Part shown: positions 1 through 5,601 of the stretch, piece by piece
Position numbering within the stretch: position 1 is the stretch's first letter
Layout of the letters: each line of letters opens with the position of its first letter
Source of the DNA: Flavobacterium sp.
GTDB taxonomy: Bacteria > Bacteroidota > Bacteroidia > Flavobacteriales > Flavobacteriaceae
NCBI GenBank assembly: GCA_012032075.1
Contig: JAAURU010000264.1
Location: forward strand, 1 to 5,601
Direction of reading: 5' to 3'
DNA length: 5,601 nt
Program-made: the position numbers and the translations under genes
The notes under the pieces: model-generated
Databases searched by the model: none
Seen by the model: the letters and a program-made list of their open reading frames with translations, nothing else
Told to the model about the DNA's origin: nothing

Positions 1-1322
1 TTTTTGGTTAGTTTTTTTATGTTGACTATTCGATTGGCCTGCTTTTGAATTACTTTTTCAAAGATGTTTCGAATAACACGAGCATTACCAAAACTATCAT
101 CTCTTTTTCATATAATAATTCGAAAGTATCTTTTAGTTTTTCTTTGGCTTCATAGGTTAAAATAAAATCTGATTTTTTACAATAGATTTCGAGAATGGCA
201 AATAATTCATCTGGAGAAAAGTGGTCGAAATGAAAATAGCGATTAAAACGTGAGCGTAAACCAGGATTTGAATCGATAAAAACCTGCATCGGTTCATCAT
301 AACCAGCAACCACTACTGCAAAATCATCTCTAAAATCTTCCATTCTTTTTAATAAAGTATTTACAGCTTCCGCACCATAATCATTTCCTAAATTTTGACT
401 TAGTGCATAGGCTTCGTCAATAAATAAAACGCCTCCTTTTGCTTCATTTACAATGGCATCAACTTTTGTGGCTGTTTGACCTACATAACCTGCGACCATG
501 CCTTCTCTATCGGTTTCAATCATTTGTCCTTTGGTAAGAAATTCTAAATGTTTAAAAATTCTACCTAACAACCTTGCTACGGTTGTTTTTCCAGTTCCAG
601 GAGGACCTAAAAACACAGTATGTAATGTAATTTCTATATTTTTAAGACCTTGTGAGGTTCTTTTTTTGTTGGACTTTTAAAAGATTGACTAATTCGGCAA
701 CATCTTTTTTTACGTTTTCTAAACCAATTAATCCATTTAATTCTTCCAACACTTTTTCTAATGAATCATCTTCAATTTCAATAGCTGAGTGAATTTTAAA
801 ATCAATTCCTAAAACGTCATTTGTGTTTTGGTTTTTTTGGACATCAAAATCGCAAACTAAATTCAAAAAAGTAGTGAATGCTTCGTTAACTTCTTTAAAT
901 TTTGGGTGTTTGTTTTGTTTTAAATAATTTAACAAATAGGTTTTACTTTTGGCTAAATCGAATAGAATATTGTCTTGTATAATTTTATTGAAATGACTTT
1001 TAAAAGTATTGGTTGCCACCAATTTGTTTAAGTTTTCCAACTCCTTTTCATCGGCAAAATGTTGGTTTCGAATAGCATCATAATAATAAGCCAAACCAAA
1101 TTGCGCTTTTTCGGAAAGGGTTTTTACTTTACTGAATACAAAAATAAAATCGGAAATGAATATCTTCTCTGCTTTTAATAAGAGTTTATTGTCTCCTTTT
1201 TGAGGTAACAATGTATTTAATTCTGAAATGGTTTGTGTTTCGTTATTTATAGCATCGCAAACTGCTAAAGCTTCTAAAGTCGCTTTTTTGAGTTGGTGAA
1301 TATAATCTACTGTTATTGTCAT
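1..1322 (-). CDS. CbbX/SpoVK-type AAA+ ATPase, frameshifted twice, C-terminus off the left edge
   Basis: This is a single gene read as two fragments (1322-642 and 616-50) plus a tail at about 103-1. The ATG at 1322 lies 8 bp after the dioxygenase stop. The first ~190 residues are charged, probably all-helical and not recognised. The family signature LIGLENVKKDVAELVNLLK then begins. After a one-base shift in the A-run at 661-667 come Walker A GPPGTGKTT (605-581), the pore-loop segment AGYVGQTA, Walker B VLFIDEAY, and the arginine-finger region SNPGLRSRF. After a second shift at 104-108 the sensor-2 motif GNAR (89-78) and the lid helix resume in another frame. About 440 codons are visible after correction. 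Proteins of this family are ATP-driven cytoplasmic hexameric remodelling machines (CbbX reactivates Rubisco; SpoVK is sporulation-associated). No Rubisco context is seen, so the client is unknown. Family assignment is confident; the role is not. If the shifts are real, this is a pseudogene. Confidence 0.88.
104..108 (-). other. Frameshift point in AAA+ gene: one A missing
   Basis: The coding strand reads GAAAAAGAGATGATAG. In the upstream frame the protein turns into an unlikely tail ending at 50-52. Adding one A to the A5 run gives YEKRDDSFGNARVIRNIFEK, which continues into the expected lid of CbbX/SpoVK proteins with the sensor-2 GNAR motif. The new frame stays open to the window edge. Confidence 0.85.
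661..667 (-). other. Frameshift point in AAA+ gene: one A too many
   Basis: The coding strand has CAAC followed by seven A and GAACC. The upstream frame stops at 644-642 after LLKVQQKKNLTRS. Removing one A (A6) gives LLKVQQKRTSQGLKNIEI and then TLHTVFLGPPGTGKTT, joining the family's N-terminal signature to Walker A without a gap. Frame arithmetic shows that the change needed is one base removed (or two added), unlike the other two sites in this window, where one base must be added. Confidence 0.85.
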
Positions 1323-1330
1323 GAATATAT

Positions 1331-2062
1331 TTAATTGATAGACTGTTTTTCAGACCAAGATAACTCTTTTGGTAAATTACTATTAGAAAATTCAAGATGA
1401 ATCACTCTTCTTCTTTCGTTATTTGTTGTTTTACTGGAAGCATGAAACAATAAAGGTTTCATAATCATAATACCTCCTTTTTGAACATTGCAACAAATTT
1501 CTTCATGATTTTTGAAGTCAAATGTATCTAAACGAACTATTCCTTCTTCATGTGATTTTGGAATTATTTTTAAAGCTCCATTTTCCTCATTGGTATCATC
1601 TAAATGAATTCTAATGGAAACCATATTCTTTAAAATTTGCTTATTGGGTTGTACAGAAAATTGATTTTGCTTTATCGTCCAATTCGAAAAACCATCAATC
1701 TCTAATTTCTTATTAACGGAAATAGTCAAATCTTGATGATAGGCTACAAACCAATTCGATTCTTCAGGTTTATCAAAATAAATGGATTTTACCAGAAAAT
1801 AGTTTTTGCCAAAAAAATCCTCTAAAATATTTTTTAAAGTAGTATTAAAAAGCATTCCTTCAACGGAAGGTATTTCTTTTAAGAATTGACGAATAGCAAA
1901 TAGATCTTTAGTTTTTCGAAAAGTTTCTTTTGAAGAATTACTTTCTCTATCAATTTCTTTTCTAATAGCCTCTATTTCATTGGAAGAAAAAACAGCATCA
2001 ATTACAGTATAACCATTTGTTTCAACTTCTTCAACATACTTTTTTGTACTTCTATCAACCAT
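1331..2062 (-). CDS. PhyH-family Fe(II)/2-oxoglutarate-dependent dioxygenase
   Basis: The protein has 243 residues and is complete, close to the usual size of small bacterial members of the phytanoyl-CoA dioxygenase family. The iron-binding triad is visible: H109 and D111 in AYHQDLT, and H207 in LLFHASS. R218, eleven residues after H207, is placed to bind 2-oxoglutarate, the same spacing as in human PHYH. The family signature NGALKIIPKSH lies at 161-171. No signal peptide or membrane segment is seen, so it should act in the cytoplasm. It starts at ATG 2062, 6 bp after the ABC ATPase stop, and is followed 8 bp later by the AAA+ gene, so it is co-transcribed. The likely reaction is O2-dependent hydroxylation with decarboxylation of 2-oxoglutarate. 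The substrate is unknown. Its place behind an importer suggests, by inference only, that it acts on the imported compound or a derivative. Confidence 0.88.
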   Translation of the reverse strand: MVDRSTKKYVEEVETNGYTVIDAVFSSNEIEAIRKEIDRESNSSKETFRKTKDLFAIRQFLKEIPSVEGMLFNTTLKNILEDFFGKNYFLVKSIYFDKPEESNWFVAYHQDLTISVNKKLEIDGFSNWTIKQNQFSVQPNKQILKNMVSIRIHLDDTNEENGALKIIPKSHEEGIVRLDTFDFKNHEEICCNVQKGGIMIMKPLLFHASSKTTNNERRRVIHLEFSNSNLPKELSWSEKQSIN

Positions 2063-2068
2063 AAAAAA

Positions 2069-2899
2069 CTACGAAAGCATCATTTGATTGATAATTTCTC
2101 GTGTTAATTTTAAGTGGTCTTCTCCAAATTCTTCCCATGCTAAACCTAATTCTCTTAAATCATATTTTCCTACAATAGAACCGTAATTTTGTTTTTCTCC
2201 ATTTACTGTAGGATAACCAATAACATAAATTACTTGTGCCAATTCTACTGCTAATTCAATATCGTGAGTTGAGAAAATAATCGTATTGTATTCTGAAGTG
2301 GAATTTAATAAGTCGAAAGCTTTTTTTACTTCATAAATATTACCTACATCTAAACCCGAAAAAGGTTCGTCCATTACAATAAATTGCTCTGAAGAAAATA
2401 ATTGTTCGATAATCGCTGTGCGTTGTCTTTGTCCACCAGACAATTCGTTTGGATATTTATCTGCAAAATTATCTAAACCCCATTTGTGCAAATATTCCTT
2501 TATTTTTGCCTCTTTTTCAGCATCACTTAAACTTGTTTTTCGCAAAGCAAATTTTAAAGTTTGATGTACTGTTTTGTGTCTAAAAAGCGTGTATTTTTGA
2601 TCCACAAAACCTATTTCTCCTTCTTTTATTTCTTTTGCAGCTGCAGCTTCTGTACTTTTAAAATCTTTAATTAAAATTTTACCAGTTTTGGGTTCAACCA
2701 ATCCTGTCAAAGCTTTAAAAAAAGTTGATTTTCCTCTTCCTGAACGTCCTACAACCGCTATTACTTGAGAAGTACTATTGTGTCCTTGTCTTACAACATC
2801 TTTTTCAACAAGATTTATATCTTTTATAATAACTGTGTCACCATAAGCAACACTAAGATTTTCCACATATAAAAGTGTTTCTTTAAATTCGAAATCCAT
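2069..2899 (-). CDS. ABC transporter ATP-binding protein, NitT/TauT (SsuB/TauB-like) type
   Basis: The 276-residue nucleotide-binding subunit couples ATP hydrolysis in the cytoplasm to import through the adjacent permease. All core motifs are present: Walker A GRSGRGKST at 51-59, Q-loop glutamine at 101, ABC signature LSGGQ at 153-157, Walker B FIVMDEP at 173-179, D-loop SGLD at 181-184 and switch histidine H212. A hydrophilic stretch at about 33-45, before the strand leading into Walker A, is longer than in typical SsuB-like proteins. About 45 residues after the H-loop region form a C-terminal extension without a recognised domain. The ATG at 2899 lies 5 bp after the permease stop, and the TAG at 2071 lies 6 bp before the dioxygenase start, so translation is probably coupled along the operon. 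The catalytic set looks intact. The substrate class cannot be told from this subunit. Confidence 0.93.
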   Translation of the reverse strand: MDFEFKETLLYVENLSVAYGDTVIIKDINLVEKDVVRQGHNSTSQVIAVVGRSGRGKSTFFKALTGLVEPKTGKILIKDFKSTEAAAAKEIKEGEIGFVDQKYTLFRHKTVHQTLKFALRKTSLSDAEKEAKIKEYLHKWGLDNFADKYPNELSGGQRQRTAIIEQLFSSEQFIVMDEPFSGLDVGNIYEVKKAFDLLNSTSEYNTIIFSTHDIELAVELAQVIYVIGYPTVNGEKQNYGSIVGKYDLRELGLAWEEFGEDHLKLTREIINQMMLS

Positions 2900-2904
2900 A
2901 AGTT

Positions 2905-3675
2905 TTATATTTTAGAGTATCTAAAAAGTACTCTTCTTAAAAAGTTAATAAACCAGTCTAAGGATAACCCAATTAACAATATTATGATTTGTAATGCGAT
3001 AATTCTTCCATGATTCATGAACTTATCGGAATTCTTAATTAAAAATCCAAGTCCACCAGAAGCTACTACAATAGATTCTACTGTTACTAACATCATCCAA
3101 GTAATGGCTAAATTTTGACGAATGACATCTATTACATAATCTAATCTTCCTAAAACAATTACTTGCCAAAGCACTTCAAAACGATTGCATTTTAAGGTTT
3201 TAGCATGATCAAATTCTTCTTGAGGAATGTCTTTTACCACTGAAATTAAAGAAGTGGTTAAGAATGTAGTTAGAAAAATAACCATAATCCAAATTTGCAT
3301 GTTTCTAGCATCATGAATTACCATAGCTACATAAAATGACAATCCTGTAAAAGGTAAGAAACGGAATTTAGTTATAAATTCTGAAACAGGTTTGATTAAA
3401 GGTATTGGCCAACTGTATGCAAATAATAAAGCTATAGCTGTAGCTAAAAAGATAGCGATAAAACATAATTTTAAGGAATTGAAAATATGCACAACTAAAC
3501 CTTCATAGTAAAGTTCAGAAAATCCTTTAAGTACTTGTTGCGGATTAGGAAATAAATGTTTTTCTCCAGAAGTACCTATTACCCAAAATAACAGTAATAA
3601 CGCAATCCATGCCACTAAAATTATAGTTTTCTTCGATTTTGAAATTGTTTGAAAAGGGGTAATTAATTCTTTCAT
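2905..3675 (-). CDS. ABC transporter permease, NitT/TauT (BPD_transp_1) type
   Basis: This 256-residue inner-membrane subunit forms the import channel, probably as a homodimer. Hydrophobic segments lie at about 17-35, 62-87, 107-122, 126-147, 186-205 and 225-245, giving the six-helix layout of nitrate/taurine/sulfonate permeases. The FPNPQQVLKGFSEL segment at 42-55 after the first helix matches the short periplasmic element usual in this family (typically FPsP..v...l). The cytoplasmic EAA loop that contacts the ATPase is recognisable at about 153-178 (EEFDHAKTLKCNRFEVLWQV) but diverged: the usual glycine is replaced by lysine and the LP ending reads LG. The ATG at 3675 is chosen because the frame opens there and the length is right. 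The upstream AAACCAAATAA carries no Shine-Dalgarno sequence, as is normal in Bacteroidota. It heads the tight run of four genes. Confidence 0.92.
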   Translation of the reverse strand: MKELITPFQTISKSKKTIILVAWIALLLLFWVIGTSGEKHLFPNPQQVLKGFSELYYEGLVVHIFNSLKLCFIAIFLATAIALLFAYSWPIPLIKPVSEFITKFRFLPFTGLSFYVAMVIHDARNMQIWIMVIFLTTFLTTSLISVVKDIPQEEFDHAKTLKCNRFEVLWQVIVLGRLDYVIDVIRQNLAITWMMLVTVESIVVASGGLGFLIKNSDKFMNHGRIIALQIIILLIGLSLDWFINFLRRVLFRYSKI

Positions 3676-3755
3676 TTATTTGGTTTAAGAGTATTTGATT
3701 TACAATAACTTTTTCTATTATTCCAATCTAAAAACTTCAAAAAGTTAGTAGTTCT

Positions 3756-3905
3756 CTACTTTAATTCTTGTGCTGAAATGGCTTTTTTAATTTCCTCATT
3801 AAAGCAGAAATTTTATTTTCTTGATTCATCTTGTGGTTTAGACATTAAAGCTTGATTCAATATAGTATTAAAATAATTTTCTTGACTTATAGTTTTTGTA
3901 AAAGA
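3756..3905 (-). pseudogene. Possible decayed or mis-sequenced small reading frame
   Basis: In one minus-strand frame, 30 open codons (3905-3816) begin SFTKTISQENYFNTILNQAL and end in a TAA at 3815-3813. Eighteen further codons in the same frame end EEIKKAISAQELK at a TAG (3758-3756). The residue mix, with Q, E, N and K in an amphipathic pattern, looks protein-like. Removing one A near 3816-3819 and adding one near 3799-3801 would remove the internal stop and give SRNKISALNEEIKKAIS. That is the same kind of A-run slip seen elsewhere in this window. A second possibility is a 22-residue peptide from ATG 3829, MNQENKISALMRKLKKPF and onward. I recognise no family. No good start codon was found for the longer version, and short AT-rich sequence easily gives such frames by chance. 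Confidence 0.22.
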
Positions 3906-3984
3906 TTATTCTTGTACTACAATCGACTATTTTATTATTAAACTTTGGAAATATTTATTAATGAATCCAAATACATATAAAATT

Positions 3985-4010
3985 CTGCAAGGTTGCTTAA
4001 AACCTTGTAG
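3985..4010 (-). terminator. Stem-loop after OmpA-fusion gene, possible terminator or attenuator
   Basis: On the coding strand CTACAAGGTT, loop TTAAGC, then AACCTTGCAG forms a 10-position stem with one A-C mismatch, starting about 12 bases after the TAA stop at 4025-4023. It is followed by AATTTTATAT, which is only a weak T-tract, so complete termination is doubtful. In binding-protein-dependent transporter operons a leaky hairpin after the binding-protein gene is a common way to make more binding protein than membrane subunits, through 3'-end protection or partial termination. That role is inferred here. In the plus sense the mismatch becomes a G-U pair, but no T-run follows and no plus-strand gene needs a terminator. 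Confidence 0.45.
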
Positions 4011-4022
4011 GATAATTAAAAA

Positions 4023-5601
4023 TTATTTCAATAAAGTAATTACTACTCTTCTGTTTTTAGCTTTCCCTTCAGTAGTTGAATTGTCTGCTGTTGGTTCATT
4101 AGCTCCTTTTCCGTCAATCATTTGGAAACGACTTAATGGAATTCCTTTCTTTCTTAAGTAATCTACCACAGATTCTGCTCTGTTTTTAGATAAAACTAAG
4201 TTTGAATTTGGATTACCCACATTATCCGTGTGACCAACGATTGTTAACTTCGTATTTTCAGCTTGAATTAAAAGATTATAAATTTTTTCTAATTCGCTAG
4301 TTGAACTATTTGAAATTTGAGCACTTCCAGTATTAAAGTTAATTCTCCATTCACCAGATGCCATTACTTCTGTAGCTTGTTCTGTATAATCGGCTTTATC
4401 TGGAGCAGTAGTTTGAATGTCATTGATGTTTTTTAGGTAAAATAAATTTACTGCATCTTCATAACTTGATACTTTACCTACGTTCTCATTAAATCCAAAT
4501 GGGTTTAACTCTGTTAAATAAGTAGATACTTGTGTATAAACCGATTTGTATCTGTTAACACCGTCAGATAATCCGAAGTATTGCATAGCATCTGCATAGT
4601 TAAATACTTTTGAACCACCCATATTATAGGTTAACCCATTTTTAGTACCTTGTTGTCCTTTGAACATGTCATACCAATATTTAGGAGATTCCATTTGATA
4701 GGTATCTGTAATTGCTTCAGAAGCTCTAACTCTCCAATCATCGTAGTTTTTCATTTGGTTAGAAGCGGTTAAAGCTGATTTCAAAATATTTGAAACCATT
4801 TCTGGATTTTGAGAAGCCCATTCTTTTAAACCAATTAAAACTGTTGGCATTTGGTTGTTAAATTCTTTCGTAGAAACTATATCTACAAAACCAGATAGTT
4901 TATCGAAAACTTGTTTGTCTCCTGGTGTCCAAGTAGCACAACCGTCTATTTTTCTATTAACTGATTTACCTGTTAATTTTCCATTAGACACTTCTTTTAG
5001 AGAAACAGTCCAACCAGTAGTTTGTGATTTAATCAATTCTTCAGCAGATTTAATGTAATCATCATTTTCAGAAGGGTAAATATTTACTGCTTCAGCATCA
5101 TAAGTTGTAGGATCTGGATTTACTTTTAAGCCATTTGCAAAACAGTAGTTTACAGTCGTAACCCAGTCACCATCTCCTAAAACTGCAGAAATAACTGAAC
5201 CTTTCATGGTTTGTGGGTCTGATTTCCAACTTGGTGGTCCAATTAATTTATCTTCACCATAACTCATACCAACTGCACCCATTACTTGTAAATGGTATTT
5301 ATCTTTACCATATTTTTCATCTAGTGATTTTTGTACTGAACTAATGTAAAATGGAGCACCATCTCCCATTATCATTACAGCAAAAGCACTTTTATCTGAA
5401 GTTGGGAATTTAGCTCCTTGGTCAAATTCTTCAATGAATTTCATTTGCATATTACGTAATTCTGACAACCAGTCTTGACGAATGATTTCAAGATTTACAC
5501 CATTTTTTTCCATTAAAGACCCTTTTGTAGTTTTTGGCCCACCATTGAAACAATTATTCCAGATTGAGCATTCCAAGCATAACCTGCGATTCTTACTAAT
5601 G
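4023..5601 (-). CDS. ABC substrate-binding protein fused to OmpA C-terminal domain; N-terminus off the right edge, frameshifted
   Basis: This is a periplasmic ligand-binding protein with a peptidoglycan-binding tail. The binding-protein part covers 5601 to about 4430: LVRIAGYAWNAQSGIIVS in one frame, then NGGPKTTKGSLMEKNGVNLE after a one-base shift at 5545-5546, followed by DGDWV, a WTPGD segment and IVSTKEFNNQMPTVLIG. This pattern is that of NMT1/NitT-TauT-like binding proteins that Bacteroidota carry joined to OmpA. The OmpA domain runs from about 4352 to 4026: EWRINFNTGSAQIS, GHTDNVG with the diaminopimelate-contacting Asp at 4226-4224, and the matching Arg fifteen residues later in LSKNRAESV. 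It ends KNRRVVITLLK and TAA. The signal peptide and true start lie beyond the window. The TTG at 5576 is not a start: it only opens the shifted frame. The permease and ATPase downstream are the expected partners. The ligand is unknown; relatives are often labelled phosphate, taurine or nitrate type by homology alone. Confidence 0.9.
   Translation of the reverse strand, partial: ISKNRRLCLECSIWNNCFNGGPKTTKGSLMEKNGVNLEIIRQDWLSELRNMQMKFIEEFDQGAKFPTSDKSAFAVMIMGDGAPFYISSVQKSLDEKYGKDKYHLQVMGAVGMSYGEDKLIGPPSWKSDPQTMKGSVISAVLGDGDWVTTVNYCFANGLKVNPDPTTYDAEAVNIYPSENDDYIKSAEELIKSQTTGWTVSLKEVSNGKLTGKSVNRKIDGCATWTPGDKQVFDKLSGFVDIVSTKEFNNQMPTVLIGLKEWASQNPEMVSNILKSALTASNQMKNYDDWRVRASEAITDTYQMESPKYWYDMFKGQQGTKNGLTYNMGGSKVFNYADAMQYFGLSDGVNRYKSVYTQVSTYLTELNPFGFNENVGKVSSYEDAVNLFYLKNINDIQTTAPDKADYTEQATEVMASGEWRINFNTGSAQISNSSTSELEKIYNLLIQAENTKLTIVGHTDNVGNPNSNLVLSKNRAESVVDYLRKKGIPLSRFQMIDGKGANEPTADNSTTEGKAKNRRVVITLLK
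5545..5546 (-). other. Frameshift point in binding-protein gene: one A missing
   Basis: The coding strand reads GTTTCAATGGTGGGCC. Upstream, the open frame gives AGYAWNAQSGIIVS, typical for this binding-protein family, and then runs to a stop within about 10 codons. Downstream, the other frame gives NGGPKTTKGSLMEK. Adding one A (TCA AAT GGT) joins them as IIVSNGGPKTTKGS. The intact frame after the shift runs more than 500 codons to the end of the gene. Confidence 0.85.

Larger units (their letters stand above)
3676..4022. other. 347-bp gap between binding-protein and permease genes
   Basis: This AT-rich stretch contains no intact gene of convincing size. It holds a stem-loop directly after the OmpA stop codon (3985-4010) and a possible broken small reading frame (3905-3756). 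It also has a weak hairpin with a short T-run (3760-3739, minus sense) and a loose 8-bp inverted repeat AACTTTTT/AAAAAGTT (3707-3714 and 3739-3746). I found no exact Bacteroidota promoter (TTG at about -33 with TAnnTTTG at -7) upstream of the permease on the minus strand, so a separate promoter can be neither shown nor excluded. No tRNA or recognised riboswitch is seen. Confidence 0.6.

Noticed and set aside
614..616. GTG start of an independent short AAA+ protein
   Set aside because: It lies two codons before Walker A, inside the conserved TLHTVFLGPPGTGKTT. No intergenic spacing exists, and the preceding gene fragment lacks an ATPase core.
655..670. A AAA AAG slippery heptamer in the zero frame of the AAA+ gene, suggesting programmed -1 frameshifting as in dnaX
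   Set aside because: A -1 slip would lead into GAA CCT CAC and hit a TAG within nine codons. The frame that carries Walker A needs +1 (or -2), so classical -1 frameshifting cannot join the halves.
498..680. Plus-strand open frame antisense to the AAA+ core
   Set aside because: It is a shadow of the conserved Walker A region on the other strand; its composition is not protein-like.
3707..3746. Inverted repeat AACTTTTT / AAAAAGTT upstream of the permease, possible operator
   Set aside because: It is low-complexity A/T sequence with a 24-base spacer; chance occurrence is likely and no linked regulator is present.
3739..3760. Small hairpin AGTAG-AGAA-CTACT followed by a T5 run on the minus strand, terminator-like
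   Set aside because: The stem is only five pairs with two G-C and overlaps the stop of a doubtful frame. It is too weak to call in such AT-rich sequence.
3797..3885. Short direct repeats (CATTAAAGC at 3797 and 3843; ATTTTCTTGA at 3815 and 3876)
   Set aside because: The two pairs have different spacings (46 and 61 bp), so they do not mark a duplication or an array; they are probably chance matches in AT-rich DNA.
3961..4161. Plus-strand open frame beginning at ATG 3961
   Set aside because: Most of it overlaps the OmpA-domain coding sequence in antisense, with no protein family resemblance and no plus-strand neighbours.
4855..5058. Plus-strand open frame antisense to the binding-protein domain
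   Set aside because: It lies wholly within well-conserved minus-strand coding sequence and shows no recognisable product.
5574..5576. TTG as the start codon of the OmpA-fusion gene
   Set aside because: The residues that follow are unlike the family, while the adjacent frame encodes the expected AGYAWNAQ segment. The TTG only marks where the shifted frame can be opened.
1..5601. Mobile element, CRISPR array, tRNA or rRNA
   Set aside because: I saw no transposase or integrase, no regularly spaced repeats, and no RNA-gene signature.

Overview
The window is AT-rich and every supportable gene lies on the minus strand, so transcription runs from position 5601 toward 1. Three traits fit a Bacteroidota genome, most likely Flavobacteriaceae: an AT-rich coding style with many AAA/TTA codons, almost no Shine-Dalgarno-like sequence before the starts, and an ABC-transporter substrate-binding domain fused to an OmpA-like peptidoglycan-binding domain. 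The organism is inferred from style and family content, not from a marker gene.

Layout in transcription order. (1) 5601-4023: substrate-binding protein fused to a C-terminal OmpA domain. It runs off the right edge and is broken by a one-base frameshift at about 5545. (2) 4022-3676: a 347-bp gap with a stem-loop just after the OmpA stop codon and what may be a decayed or mis-sequenced small reading frame. (3) 3675-2905: NitT/TauT-type ABC permease. (4) 2899-2069: its ABC ATPase. (5) 2062-1331: PhyH-family Fe(II)/2-oxoglutarate dioxygenase. (6) 1322-1: CbbX/SpoVK-type AAA+ ATPase with a novel-looking helical N-terminal region. It is broken by two one-base frameshifts (about 661-667 and 104-108) and runs off the left edge.

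Genes 3 to 6 are separated by only 5, 6 and 8 bp and are almost certainly one transcription unit. Gene 1 points the same way and supplies the binding protein this transporter would need. The working picture is a high-affinity importer whose binding protein is held on the peptidoglycan by its OmpA domain. A cytoplasmic oxygenase may modify the imported or a related compound, and an AAA+ machine may remodel or reactivate some partner. The substrate cannot be read from the sequence.

An important point for users is that three single-base indels, all in A-runs of the coding strand, split two well-conserved genes. In each case conserved family motifs resume immediately in the other frame. Homopolymer sequencing or assembly error is the simplest explanation. 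The automatic gene starts at 5576 (TTG) and 616 (GTG) are therefore artefacts, not true starts.
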